DNA of 64,000 bases from Desulfohalovibrio reitneri (GCF_000711295.1 NZ_JOMJ01000003.1:1127501-1191500), one strand, 5' to 3'. Shown: positions 19,315 through 30,573, counted from the first letter of the stretch. Numbers and translations: made by a program. Notes: generated from the letters alone by a model not told the origin.

Positions 19315-20802
19315 ATGACCACGGGTAAGAAAGCCCGGCGCAAGATGTTTCTCAGCGTCTTGCCCGGAGAGATGGTGGAGCTCGTCATCACCGAGGAAGG
19401 ACGCATCCAGGAATACTACGTCGAGATGCTCCACCAGGCCAAAACCAAAGGCAACATCTACAAAGGCTACATCCATAACGTCGACTCCTCGCTACAAGCC
19501 GCGTTCGTCAACTACGGCGCGGACAAAAACGGTTTCCTGCAAATCGACGAGGTCCATCCGGAATACTACCAGGGCAAGGCGCAGATACCCAACCGCTCGC
19601 GCTTTCCCCTCATCCAGAACGTGCTCAAGCCCGGCCAGGAACTCCTGGTGCAGGTGGTCAAGGAACCCACAGGCACCAAGGGCGCCTTCGTTACCACCTA
19701 CCTCTCCCTGCCGGGCCGCTACTTCGTCCTCACCCCCGGCCGCGACCAGACCGGCGTTTCCCGCAAGATCGACGACGAACAGGAACGCGAGCGCCTCAAG
19801 GAGCTGGTGGAAAAGCTCGACCCCGGCGAGGGCCTGGGCCTCATCGTGCGCACCGTCTCCTCCGGCCAGTCCCAGAAGTCCCTGACCAAGGACGTCAACT
19901 ACCTCAAACGCCTCTGGAAAGAGGTCCGCAAAAAGGGCACTGAGGTCAAGGCGCCCTCCCTGGTCTATCAGGACCTGGAGCTCTCCGCCCGCGCCGTGCG
20001 CGACTACCTCACCCCCGACGTGGCCGAGATATGGGTGGACGAGAAGGAGACCGGCAAGCAGATCAACCAGATGGTCAACCTCGTCTTTCCCCGCCGCAAG
20101 GCCATGGTCAAAATCCACGAGGACACGGACAACACCCTCTGGGAACGCTTCAACCTGCAAAAGCAGCTGGACGAGATCTACGGCCGCAACGTCACGCTCC
20201 CCTCCGGCGGCCAGCTGGTCATCGACCAGACCGAAGCCCTCACCGCCATCGACATCAACTCCGGACGCATCGGCGGCAAGAAGAACTTCAAGGAAATGGC
20301 CCTGCGTCTCAACACCGAGGCGGCCGAGGAAATCGCCCGCCAGCTCCGCCTGCGCGACCTGGGCGGGCAGTTCGTGGTGGACTTCATCGAGATGAAGGAC
20401 AAAAAGCACGTCGCCGAAGTGGAAAAAACCATGCGCCAGGCCATGAAGGGCGACCGCGCCCGCACCGACGTGGGACGCATCTCCCGCTTCGGCCTCATGG
20501 AAATAGTCCGCCAGCGCATGGGCTCCTCGGCCATCTCCTCCAACTTCGAGGCCTGCCCCTGCTGCTCCGGCCGTGGCCTGCGCCGCAACCTGGAATGGCA
20601 GGCCCTCAAGGCGCTCAAGGCCATCTACACCAAGCTCTCCGGCGGCAAGCACAACGGCGAACTGCCCTTCGAGACCAACGCCGAACTGGCCGCCTACCTG
20701 CTCAACACCAAGCGGGCCAAGCTCCTCGAATTCGAGGAGGAATTCGGCGTCAGCATCCGCGTCGTCCCCGCGCCATCCGGCCCCGCGCCGGCCGGACAGT
20801 AG
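19315..20802 (+). CDS. rng: Ribonuclease G (RNase E/G family)
   Basis: The 495-residue endonuclease processes rRNA and decays mRNA. It has an N-terminal S1 RNA-binding domain (GNIYKGYIHNVDSSLQAAFVNYG), the catalytic DNase-I-like region with TAIDINSGR and VVDFIEM (metal-binding Asp residues) and the zinc-link cysteines CPCCSGRG. It lacks the long degradosome-binding tail of RNase E. The ATG at 19315 is chosen over one 30 bases upstream because GAGG precedes it and the protein begins MTTGKKARRKMFLSV. queH follows 10 bases later. Confidence 0.95.
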   Translation: MTTGKKARRKMFLSVLPGEMVELVITEEGRIQEYYVEMLHQAKTKGNIYKGYIHNVDSSLQAAFVNYGADKNGFLQIDEVHPEYYQGKAQIPNRSRFPLIQNVLKPGQELLVQVVKEPTGTKGAFVTTYLSLPGRYFVLTPGRDQTGVSRKIDDEQERERLKELVEKLDPGEGLGLIVRTVSSGQSQKSLTKDVNYLKRLWKEVRKKGTEVKAPSLVYQDLELSARAVRDYLTPDVAEIWVDEKETGKQINQMVNLVFPRRKAMVKIHEDTDNTLWERFNLQKQLDEIYGRNVTLPSGGQLVIDQTEALTAIDINSGRIGGKKNFKEMALRLNTEAAEEIARQLRLRDLGGQFVVDFIEMKDKKHVAEVEKTMRQAMKGDRARTDVGRISRFGLMEIVRQRMGSSAISSNFEACPCCSGRGLRRNLEWQALKALKAIYTKLSGGKHNGELPFETNAELAAYLLNTKRAKLLEFEEEFGVSIRVVPAPSGPAPAGQ

Positions 20803-20812
20803 AGGCCGCCGC

Positions 20813-21373
20813 ATGGCCGCGCCCCGCGTCCTGGTCCACGTCTGCTGCGGACCCTGCGCCGCCTACACCATCCCCGCCCTGCGGGAGGAAGGCTTTCAGG
20901 TCACCGCGCTGTACTTCAACCCCAACATCCACCCCGTTGAAGAATACGTGCGCCGACGCGACGCCTTCCTCGACCACGCCGAGGACCTGGGCGCGGACAA
21001 GGTCATCGTCAAGGACGCCGACTACGATCCCCAGGCCTGGTTCCGCGAAATCACCTTCCGCGAAACCAACCGCTGCTTCCACTGCGCCCGCATCCGCCTG
21101 GAAAAGACCTCCTTCATCGCCAAGCGCGGCCAGTTCGACCACTTCACCACCACCCTCCTCTACTCCAAACACCAAAAACACGACGAAATCGCCGCCCTCG
21201 GCCGCGACCTCGGCCCCGAATCCGCGGCCAAAGCCCGCTTCCTCTACCGCGACTTCAGAGAAGGCTGGCAACAAGGCATCCACCGCTCCAAAGACCTGGG
21301 CATGTACCGCCAGGACTACTGCGGCTGCCTGTATTCTGATTTGGAGCGGCGGAAGAAGCTGTTGGCGAAATAG
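20813..21373 (+). CDS. queH: Epoxyqueuosine reductase QueH
   Basis: The 186-residue iron-sulfur protein carries out the last step of queuosine synthesis in tRNA, replacing QueG. The cysteine sets are VCCGPC near the N-terminus, CFHC at about residue 90 and YCGC near the C-terminus, as in the DUF208/QueH family. It follows rng closely, and queD lies elsewhere in the window (49978). A 40-base perfect palindrome and a dispersed hairpin element lie just downstream. Confidence 0.95.
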   Translation: MAAPRVLVHVCCGPCAAYTIPALREEGFQVTALYFNPNIHPVEEYVRRRDAFLDHAEDLGADKVIVKDADYDPQAWFREITFRETNRCFHCARIRLEKTSFIAKRGQFDHFTTTLLYSKHQKHDEIAALGRDLGPESAAKARFLYRDFREGWQQGIHRSKDLGMYRQDYCGCLYSDLERRKKLLAK

Positions 21374-21380
21374 CTCTCTT

Positions 21381-21420
21381 CCTTCTTTTCAGGTGCGCGG
21401 CCGCGCACCTGAAAAGAAGG
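21381..21420. repeat. 40-bp perfect palindrome
   Basis: CCTTCTTTTCAGGTGCGCGG is followed at once by its exact reverse complement, with no spacer. It sits 8 bases after the queH stop. In RNA it would form a very stable hairpin without a T tract, so it may act as a processing or stabilising structure. Confidence 0.85.
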
Positions 21421-21547
21421 AGGGAGGATTTCGCCCTTCGGGCGACCAGGGGGCTACGCGCCCCTGGACCCTGCGGCAAGATAATCTTGCATGTGTATTC
21501 GCGAGATGGTGCGTGGTGTTGGCGCGGGGAGGGAGCACTCCGGCGGG
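21408..21547. repeat. Dispersed multi-hairpin intergenic repeat, copy A
   Basis: This segment is closely similar to 44155-44288. It contains three hairpins in a row: CGCCC-TTC-GGGCG, CCAGGGG...CCCCTGG and GCAAG-ATAAT-CTTGC, followed by a conserved TTCGCGAGATGG block. Both copies lie just downstream of the last gene of a plus-strand gene group and upstream of an insertion sequence. Confidence 0.8.
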
Positions 21548-21653
21548 TGTTCGATTAGCAGTACTCGGACAAAATGATTCATCAAGCTAATCTTCGATGA
21601 AATAATCGGTGTCCATCTTTTTAATTTCATACGTTTGAACAACGGAGACTCCA
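21548..21653. other. AT-richer intergenic flank left of ISL3 element
   Basis: No gene is supported on its own. Reading the minus strand, the sequence encodes VGVSVVQTYEIKKMDTDYFIED before a TAG, with AT-rich codons unlike the surrounding genes. With the insertion sequence removed this frame joins an open stretch on the other flank (QWERKEKPFKK). It may be the tail of a broken gene or chance. Confidence 0.3.
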
Positions 21654-23001
21654 ACCTTTTTGGTCCTTCCGGAATTGTCGTGGGTAGCAGCCTGAGGTAG
21701 TCCTCTGTTCCAGAGGAGACATTGCTCATGAGGGACATCGATTTCTATGCTCAGATTCTTGGCATTGACCACCCCTGGCATGTGGATGACGTGAAGCTCC
21801 AGACTGAGGCTGGGCGTGTGGATGTATGGATCGATCATGAGCCTGGCGCTCTTTGGGCTTGCCCAGAGTGCGGGCGAGAGTTGGCTTGCCGGGATCATGC
21901 CGAAGAACGGACATGGAGACATCTTGATACCTGCCAGTTCAAGACATTTCTCCATGCACGTATTCCACGGGTTAACTGTCCTGATCATGGCGTACGCCAA
22001 GCGCAAGTTCCCTGGGCGGCTCCCCATTCTCGATTCACCCTGCTCATGGAGCGCATGGCCATTGACGTAATTTCGGCCTGCTCGACCATCGAAGGCGCTC
22101 GCAAGCTGTTGCGTATTTCCTGGGATGAGACCTGGGGGATCATGGAACGAGCCGTCAAAAGAGGCTTGAGCCGCAAGGAACAGCGCAAGATCCACTACCT
22201 CGGGGTGGACGAGAAGGCTTTCCGCAAGGGACACAAGTACATGACCGTCGTCTGCGATCTGATGAGGGGCACAGTTGAGCATGTTGCTGAAGATCGCCGA
22301 ACGGCGAGCCTCGAGGCGTATTATCAAAGCCTGAGTAGCGAGCAGCTGGAAGCAGTGCGGGCCGTGAGCATGGACATGTGGCAGCCGTATTTTTCGGCCA
22401 CTATGAAGTGGATCCCTGAGGCAAGCCGGAAAATCGTCTTTGACCGTTTCCACGTCATGCAGCACGTGGGGAAAGCGGTGGACACTGTCCGGCGTCAGGA
22501 ACACAAGGCCCTGATGGCCGAAGGGGAGTCAACCCTCAAGGGCACCAGATACTTGTGGCTTTACGGCGAAAGCCGGCTTCCGGATAAGCACAAACCTCGG
22601 TTCGATGACCTCAAGCAGGCCAACCTGAAGACGGCCAAAGCCTGGGCCATGAAGGAAAGCCTGCAGGATCTATGGGGCTACATGAGCCCTGGTTGGGCAA
22701 AGAGGTTCCTGGAGAGGTGGTGCGGTTGGGCCACGCGATCCCGGATCACGCCGATGAAGAAGGTGGCCCAGACCTTGAGAGCTCACATGGACAACGTGGT
22801 AACCTTTTGCCGGCATCGGATTACCAACGCCGTGGCCGAGGGACTGAACAGCAAGATCATGGCAATCAAACGCCGAGCTTGCGGCTACAGGAACAAAGAG
22901 CACTTCAAGACGGCGATCTACTTCTTCTGTGGTGGATTGGACCTCTATCCGGCCTGCAAAACCGGAGCCACCCACTGAAATCCCGGAAGGACCACCTTTT
23001 T
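21654..23001 (+). mobile_element. ISL3-family insertion sequence with 8-bp target duplication
   Basis: The element spans 21662-22993. Its ends are imperfect inverted repeats beginning GGTCCTTCCGG (about 20 of 24 positions match). They are flanked on both sides by the identical octamer ACCTTTTT (21654-21661 and 22994-23001), the target-site length of this family. The single transposase gene is intact, so the copy is recent and probably active. Confidence 0.93.
21728..22978 (+). CDS. ISL3-family transposase
   Basis: The 416-residue transposase has an N-terminal zinc-finger-like segment (CPECGRELACRDH, then CPDHG) and the ISL3 DDE core: GVDEKAFRKGHKY, VSMDMWQPY and DRFHVMQHV, with a downstream acidic residue near NAVAEGLNSKIMAIKRRACGYRN. 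The ATG at 21728 has GAGGAG nine bases upstream; a TTG two codons earlier is too close to that site. It fills the element almost end to end. Confidence 0.95.
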   Translation: MRDIDFYAQILGIDHPWHVDDVKLQTEAGRVDVWIDHEPGALWACPECGRELACRDHAEERTWRHLDTCQFKTFLHARIPRVNCPDHGVRQAQVPWAAPHSRFTLLMERMAIDVISACSTIEGARKLLRISWDETWGIMERAVKRGLSRKEQRKIHYLGVDEKAFRKGHKYMTVVCDLMRGTVEHVAEDRRTASLEAYYQSLSSEQLEAVRAVSMDMWQPYFSATMKWIPEASRKIVFDRFHVMQHVGKAVDTVRRQEHKALMAEGESTLKGTRYLWLYGESRLPDKHKPRFDDLKQANLKTAKAWAMKESLQDLWGYMSPGWAKRFLERWCGWATRSRITPMKKVAQTLRAHMDNVVTFCRHRITNAVAEGLNSKIMAIKRRACGYRNKEHFKTAIYFFCGGLDLYPACKTGATH

Positions 23002-23087
23002 AAAGGGTTTTTCCTTCCTCTCCCACTGCCCTGAACGCACAACCCCGCCAGCCACTTTCCATTCCCTTGCCTCCCCCTGAAAAGAAG

Positions 23088-23125
23088 GGGGTTGAGCGAG
23101 GCCCGGGACTCGCTCAACCCCGTTT
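23088..23125 (+). terminator. Strong hairpin, probable terminator
   Basis: GGGGTTGAGCGAG and CTCGCTCAACCCC form a perfect 13-bp stem with an 8-base loop, then GTTTTC. It lies between the ISL3 element and hemW, and would stop transcription leaving the element. Confidence 0.7.
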
Positions 23126-23176
23126 TCATATTCCCTTCCATTTGCCCTTTCTCCGTCCATCAGGCAGGAGGCGGCT

Positions 23177-24322
23177 ATGCTGTTGTATTTGCATGTGCCG
23201 TTTTGCCGCCGCAAGTGCGAGTACTGCGCGTTTTATTCCGTGGTGCCGGACATGGATGCTTTCGAGGTGTTTGGCCGGGCGGTGGAGTTGGAGGCGCGGT
23301 ATTGGGGGGAGAAGCTGGGTCGGCCGAGGCTGACCAGTTTGTATGTGGGCGGTGGGACGCCTTCGATGATGCCGCCGTGGCTTGTGCAGCGAGTGCTCCG
23401 GGCGGTGCGGGACAATTTCGATCTGGACCGCAGGGCGGAGGTGTCGTTCGAGGCCAACCCGGATTCGGTGGACACGGGTTTGCTGGGGGAGTTGCACGAT
23501 CTGGGTGTGAACAGGTTGTCGCTGGGCGTGCAGTCCTTGAACGACGAGGAGCTCAAGGCGCTGGGCCGGCCGCATACCCGGTCGCAGGCCATCGCGGCGG
23601 TGGACATGGCGCGCATGGCGGGGTTTCGGAACCTGAACCTGGATTTCATCTGGGGGGTACCGGGGCAGCGGCTGGCGGGTTGGCTGAAGCAGCTGCGGTT
23701 TGTCTGCGACGAGTTGGGGCCGGGGCACCTGTCCTGTTACAGCCTGACGGTGGAGGAAGGCACGCCCTTGGCGGAGAAGGAGGCTGAAGGGGGGTTTTCA
23801 CCACCCGGCGACCGGGAGCAGGCGCGGATTTTCGTCAAGGGGGCGGAGTACCTGGAGGAACGGGGGTACCTGCACTACGAGATTTCGAACTTCGCCAGGA
23901 TGGGTTTCGTCTGCCGCCACAACCTCGGGTACTGGGAGGGGAAGGATTATCTGGGCATGGGCCCGTCGGCCGTGTCCACCATCAAGGGGGCGCGCTGGGA
24001 GCACCCGCGCGATGTGGCGGCCTGGGCGGAGCAGGCGGAGAAGGGAATGCTTGGCAGCGAGGCGGAGCGGCTGGACCGCGAGACGCGGGTGCGGGAGCTG
24101 GTGATGCTTTCCCTGCGCACTTCGCGGGGACTGGACCTGAAGCGTTATAAAAAGGTTTCCGGCAGGAATTTCGTGCGGGAGCACAACGCCTTGTTAACGG
24201 TGCTACGGCAGCACGAACTGGTGCGCATCACCAAGGACTATGTCCGCCTTACCAAGAACGGCATGCTGGTCTCCAACGCCATTCTGGAAAAGATACTCTA
24301 CAACGACGAAGAAGAAGAGTAG
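23177..24322 (+). CDS. hemW: Radical SAM protein HemW (heme chaperone, HemN-like)
   Basis: The 381-residue protein has the cluster motif CRRKCEYCAFYS right at the N-terminus (residues 9-20), the GGGTPSMM block, FEANPDSVDTGLL and RLSLGVQSLNDEELKALGR. It ends with the HemN-type C-terminal domain. It starts at the cluster region without the N-terminal extension of coproporphyrinogen dehydrogenase HemN, so it is called HemW, a heme-binding protein. GGAGG precedes the ATG. Confidence 0.9.
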   Translation: MLLYLHVPFCRRKCEYCAFYSVVPDMDAFEVFGRAVELEARYWGEKLGRPRLTSLYVGGGTPSMMPPWLVQRVLRAVRDNFDLDRRAEVSFEANPDSVDTGLLGELHDLGVNRLSLGVQSLNDEELKALGRPHTRSQAIAAVDMARMAGFRNLNLDFIWGVPGQRLAGWLKQLRFVCDELGPGHLSCYSLTVEEGTPLAEKEAEGGFSPPGDREQARIFVKGAEYLEERGYLHYEISNFARMGFVCRHNLGYWEGKDYLGMGPSAVSTIKGARWEHPRDVAAWAEQAEKGMLGSEAERLDRETRVRELVMLSLRTSRGLDLKRYKKVSGRNFVREHNALLTVLRQHELVRITKDYVRLTKNGMLVSNAILEKILYNDEEEE

Positions 24323-24735
24323 TTTCCTTCCGTTTTCTTCCGGCGTGACTCTTCGTCCGCATCGACGCGTTGCGGGGAGCCGTGCAGCGGGCAGGTGTCC
24401 GGCGCCTGAACGCCGCGCACCTCGCACCCGCATGTATATTTCTTCTTTTCGAGATGGTTTGACACGTATTCTCCATTGCGCGGCCCGCCGCATGCCGGCT
24501 GATGAATCGGCCGAGCACACGGCTGTCGGCTCCGTGCGTCCTTTTTGCAAGGCTGTAACGCGGCCTGCGCGGCGAACGCAAGGACAATCGCCCGGACCGG
24601 GCGAAACAGCCCTCCTTCAAGCCCTCGTTGCGCATGCCCCGGCATTCCCGCTCTTTTCCCCGTGCCGCCTTGCCCTCATCCTTCGGCGGGTGTACTCTCC
24701 CGTAGGTGCAACGCAAGACAGACACGGAGCCGACC
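24323..24735. other. 413-base stretch without a supported gene
   Basis: Open frames exist on both strands, but none has a credible start, domain or codon pattern. No tRNA or riboswitch fold was recognised. A TTGACA at about 24461 lacks a matching -10 box. It may hold the promoter of the small secreted protein downstream. Confidence 0.5.
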
Positions 24736-27145
<2,410 letters not shown>

Positions 27146-27174
27146 CAAGGACACTCGGAACAACGACACCCCCT

Positions 27175-27206
27175 GGGGAGGGCGGCCAAGCCGCCCTCCC
27201 CTTTTT
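27175..27206 (+). terminator. Rho-independent terminator after eno
   Basis: GGGGAGGGCGGC-CAA-GCCGCCCTCCCC, a perfect 12-bp stem, then TTTTT on the plus strand, 30 bases after the enolase stop. Confidence 0.93.
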
Positions 27207-27295
27207 CAATCGCGTCCGGCGGGTTGCGCTTGGTGGCGTCCCCTTGTAGTGAGCGGTCTTTCACGAGCGACACCCCAGCCCGGAGGAATCCCGCC

Positions 27296-28153
27296 ATGAT
27301 CCTGCTGGACGGCAAGGCCACGTCCCAGACCATACGTACCGAACTGGCCGGGGAGGTGCGCGCCCTGGCCGAGAAGCACGGCCGTCCGCCCGGACTGGCC
27401 GTGGTCATCGTGGGCGAGGACCCCGCCTCCAAGGTCTACGTGCGCATGAAGGTCAAGGCCTGCCACGAGACCGGTATCCTCTCGCGCCACCTGGAACTGC
27501 CCGAATCCACTTCCCAGGCCGAGCTGGAGCGGGTGGTGGACGACCTCAACGCCGACCCGTCCATCGACGGCATCCTGGTGCAGCTCCCCCTGCCCCGCCA
27601 GCTGGACGCCCAGCCCATCCTGGACCGCATCAACCCGGACAAGGACGTGGACGGCTTCCACCCCGTGAACGTGGGCCGGCTGGCCCTGGGCCTGCCCGGC
27701 TTCGTTTCCTGCACCCCGGCGGGCTGCATGGAACTGCTGCGCCGCTACGGCCTGCGGCCCGAGGGCAAGCACGCCGTCATCGTGGGACGCTCCAACATCG
27801 TGGGCAAGCCCCTGGCGCTGCTGCTGCAGCAACCCACCGAGATGGGCAACGCCACGGTCACGGTCTGCCACTCGCGCACCCCGGACCTGGCCGAGCACAC
27901 CCGTCGAGCTGACTTCCTCTTCGCCGCCATCGGCAAGCCGGGCATGATCTCCGGCGACATGGTCAAGGACGGGGCCGTGGTGGTGGACGTGGGCATCAGC
28001 CGCACAGACGACGGGCTTAAGGGCGACTGCGACTTCGAGGCCATGCGCGACAGGGTTTCGGCCATCACCCCGGTTCCCGGCGGCGTGGGGCCCATGACCA
28101 TCGCCATGCTGCTGCGCAACACTGTGGATTCCTGCGCCCGGCGGCTGGGCTGA
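27296..28153 (+). CDS. folD: Methylene-tetrahydrofolate dehydrogenase / cyclohydrolase
   Basis: The 285-residue bifunctional enzyme interconverts methylene-, methenyl- and formyl-tetrahydrofolate. It shows VGEDPASKVYVRMKVKAC (catalytic Lys and Tyr), GILVQLPLP, PDKDVDGFHP, the NADP loop GRSNIVGKP and the C-terminal TPVPGGVGPMT. GGAGG lies upstream of the ATG at 27296; a longer in-frame start is not needed. Confidence 0.97.
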   Translation: MILLDGKATSQTIRTELAGEVRALAEKHGRPPGLAVVIVGEDPASKVYVRMKVKACHETGILSRHLELPESTSQAELERVVDDLNADPSIDGILVQLPLPRQLDAQPILDRINPDKDVDGFHPVNVGRLALGLPGFVSCTPAGCMELLRRYGLRPEGKHAVIVGRSNIVGKPLALLLQQPTEMGNATVTVCHSRTPDLAEHTRRADFLFAAIGKPGMISGDMVKDGAVVVDVGISRTDDGLKGDCDFEAMRDRVSAITPVPGGVGPMTIAMLLRNTVDSCARRLG

Positions 28154-28237
28154 TTCACCCGGCTTTTCCACCGGACAGCCTTGGAACCGCTTTCCGTGCT
28201 GTGTTATCCTTGGGGTAAAAACCCAAGGAGGCACCGC

Positions 28238-28693
28238 ATGGCCATCACCATCACCAGCGCCGCGTTCGACGACGGCAAACCCATCCCGAAGAAATACACC
28301 TGCGACGGCAAGGACCTTTCCCCGCCCCTGGCCTTCTCCGGCCTGCCCGGCGGCACGGCCTCCGTGGCCCTGATCTGCGACGACCCCGACGCCCCGGGCG
28401 GCACCTTCACCCACTGGGTGCTCTTCGACCTGCCCCCGGACACCGCCGGTCTTGAGGAGGGCATGGCCGCGGCCACCCTGCCCGGCAAGGCCGCTCACGG
28501 AGTCAATTCCTTCGGCAAAGCCACCTATGGCGGCCCCTGCCCGCCGGGCGGCACGCACCGCTACTATTTCACGCTCTACGCCCTGGACCGCGAACTGGGT
28601 CTGGACGAAGGGGTGGACAAGGACGCCGTACTGCACGCCATGCAGGGACACGTGCTGGACAAGGGGGAATTCATGGGAACCTACGCCAGATGA
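28238..28693 (+). CDS. YbhB/YbcL-family PEBP-like protein
   Basis: The 151-residue protein belongs to the phosphatidylethanolamine-binding/Raf-kinase-inhibitor-like fold. Conserved blocks are CDGKDLSPPL, CDDPDAPGG, FTHWVLFDLP, GGPCPPGGTHRYYFTLYALD near the ligand pocket. CAAGGAGG lies before the ATG at 28238. The cellular role of bacterial members is not settled. It has no signal peptide. Confidence 0.92.
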   Translation: MAITITSAAFDDGKPIPKKYTCDGKDLSPPLAFSGLPGGTASVALICDDPDAPGGTFTHWVLFDLPPDTAGLEEGMAAATLPGKAAHGVNSFGKATYGGPCPPGGTHRYYFTLYALDRELGLDEGVDKDAVLHAMQGHVLDKGEFMGTYAR

Positions 28694-28723
28694 GCGGTCC
28701 GGGAACGGGCCGCCTCGGACAGC

Positions 28724-29842
28724 TCAGGGCGAGTAGGTGATGCGGTAGACGAGGCCCGCCTCGTCGTCGGACAGGAGCATGGAGCCGTCCGGCAGCCGCA
28801 GCAGGTCAACCGGCCGCCCCCAGGCCTGCCCGGTCTCCTGGTTCAGCCAGCCGGAGATGAAGGGCTCGTAGCCCTGCGGCTCGTCGTCCTCGTTCAGCCT
28901 CACCCGCGTGACGCGGTAGCCGATGGGCGTGGTGCGGTTCCAGGAGCCGTGCTCGGCGATGAGGATGTCGCCGCGCATGGATTCCGGGAACATGGGGCCG
29001 GTAACGAAGCGCATGCCCAGCGACGCCACGTGGGCGGGCAGTTCCACCTGGGCCGGAGTGAAGCGGGAGCAGTCCACCCGCCCCGCGTAGCGCGGGTCCG
29101 GGGTGTTCTTCCCGAAACAGTAGGGATAGCCGTAGTGGTTGCCCGCTTCGGCGGCGCGGTTCAGTTCGTCCGGCGGTCGCTCGTCACCCAGCCAGTCCCG
29201 GCCGTTGTCCGTGAACCACAAGACCCCGGTGTCGGGGTTCCAATCGAAGCCCACGGTGTTGCGGATTCCCCTGGCCACGGTTTGCAGGCCGGAGCCGTCG
29301 GGCCGCATGCGGTGGAGGGCGGCGTAGGGCTCGGGCGGGGCGCAGACGTTGCACGGCGCGCCCACCGGCACGTACAGCCAGCCGTCCGGGCCGAAGGCGA
29401 TGTACTTCCAACCGTGGCGGCGGTCCTCGGGAAAGGAGTCGTTGACCACCCGGGGGAACGGCGGGTCGGTCAGCCGGTACTCAATGTCCTCCAGCAGGGT
29501 GACACGGTCGATCTCGGCGATGTAGAGGTCTCCGCCCCGGAAGGCCACGCCGTTGGGCTGGGCCATGGCCTCGGTCAGGGGCAGCACGTCCTCGCCGAAA
29601 CCGTCGCGGTCCAAATCGCGCACGGCGTAGACCCGCGTTCCCCGGGTGCCAACGAACAGCGTCCGCTCGCCCAGGGCCAGGGAACGCGCACCGGGCACCT
29701 CGGCGTAGATGGAGATGGAGAAGCCCTCGGGCAGGGAGAGGGTGCTCAACTCGTCCCGCCAGTCCCCGGGCTCCGCGGCCGCGGGCGCGGCCCAAACCAG
29801 CAGGAGCAGCAACAGTGGAAGGTTACCAGGAAACCGGAGCAT
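28724..29842 (-). CDS. Exported PQQ-dependent sugar (sorbosone-type) dehydrogenase-like protein
   Basis: The 372-residue protein has a signal peptide (FPGNLPLLLLLLVWAAPAAA) and a six-bladed propeller with motifs of the soluble glucose/sorbosone dehydrogenase family: PNGVAFRGGDLYIAE, GWLYVPVGAPCNVC, GIRNTVGFDWNP, LWFTDNGRDWLGD and HGSWNRTTPIGY. Such enzymes oxidise sugars with PQQ in the periplasm, but many relatives have unknown substrates or cofactors. No PQQ genes are in the window. The ribosome site is weak (AAGAAA). The upstream longer reading lies inside the racemase gene and is not used. Confidence 0.87.
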   Translation of the reverse strand: MLRFPGNLPLLLLLLVWAAPAAAEPGDWRDELSTLSLPEGFSISIYAEVPGARSLALGERTLFVGTRGTRVYAVRDLDRDGFGEDVLPLTEAMAQPNGVAFRGGDLYIAEIDRVTLLEDIEYRLTDPPFPRVVNDSFPEDRRHGWKYIAFGPDGWLYVPVGAPCNVCAPPEPYAALHRMRPDGSGLQTVARGIRNTVGFDWNPDTGVLWFTDNGRDWLGDERPPDELNRAAEAGNHYGYPYCFGKNTPDPRYAGRVDCSRFTPAQVELPAHVASLGMRFVTGPMFPESMRGDILIAEHGSWNRTTPIGYRVTRVRLNEDDEPQGYEPFISGWLNQETGQAWGRPVDLLRLPDGSMLLSDDEAGLVYRITYSP

Positions 29843-29862
29843 GATTTCTTGTATCCCGGCCT

Positions 29863-30573
29863 TCAGGTTCCGGCAACCTCTTCGCCCAGGCAGAAGGTGG
29901 CCGCGGCCCGGGCGTGCAGGGCTGTGGTGTCCAAGAGCGGCAGGGGCGAGTCCTGTGGCCGGACCAGCAGCGGAATCTCGGTGCAGCCCAGCACCACGGC
30001 CTCCGCCCCGCCCCCGGCCAGCCCGCCGATGATCTCCACGTAGCGCGCCAGGGACTCGGGGCGGAACTCGCCCCGGCACAGTTCCTCGAAGATAACCCGG
30101 TGGACGAACTCCCGCTCCTCGTCCGGGGGAATGTCCACGGTCACGCCGAAGCGCTCGGAAAAGACGGTGTGGTAGATGTCGCGCTCCATGGTGAAGCGGG
30201 TGCCCAGCAGCCCCACGCGGGAGTACCCCCGGCGGACGGCCTCCTCGCCCGTGGCCTCCACGATGTCCAGCAATGGCACCGAGGACGCCTCGCGCACGGC
30301 CGGGGCCACCACATGCATGGTGTTGGTGGCGATGAGCAGGCACTCCGCCCCGGCCCGCTCCAGCCCCGAGCCCGCCTCTGCCAGCCTGGTGCCCAGCCCG
30401 CTCCAGTCGTCCTTCCGCTGCATGTCGGCTATCTCCTGGAACTCGAAGGAATGCAGCAGGATGGGGGCGGAGTGCAGTCCGCCAAGGCTCTCGGCCACGG
30501 CCTGATTAATGAGCCGGTAGTACTCCAGGGTGGATTCCCAACTCATGCCGCCGAGAATGCCGATGGTACGCAC
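29863..30573 (-). CDS. Aspartate/glutamate racemase family protein (YgeA-like)
   Basis: The 236-residue protein begins RTIGILGGMSWESTLEYY. In this subfamily the first catalytic Cys of the racemase fold is replaced by Thr (TNTMH), as in E. coli YgeA, while the second is kept (VLGCTEIPLLV). It probably racemises one or more amino acids with broad specificity. The GTG at 30573 follows AAGGAG. It is the third gene of the group that starts at panB. Confidence 0.88.
   Translation of the reverse strand: MRTIGILGGMSWESTLEYYRLINQAVAESLGGLHSAPILLHSFEFQEIADMQRKDDWSGLGTRLAEAGSGLERAGAECLLIATNTMHVVAPAVREASSVPLLDIVEATGEEAVRRGYSRVGLLGTRFTMERDIYHTVFSERFGVTVDIPPDEEREFVHRVIFEELCRGEFRPESLARYVEIIGGLAGGGAEAVVLGCTEIPLLVRPQDSPLPLLDTTALHARAAATFCLGEEVAGT

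Noticed and set aside
21454-21738. Minus-strand 94-residue frame over repeat copy A and the IS end
   Set aside because: Its sequence is the translation of the dispersed hairpin repeat, a known source of spurious calls.
24323-24735. Genes or a structured RNA between hemW and the small secreted protein
   Set aside because: No start, codon pattern or recognised fold supports any of the frames.
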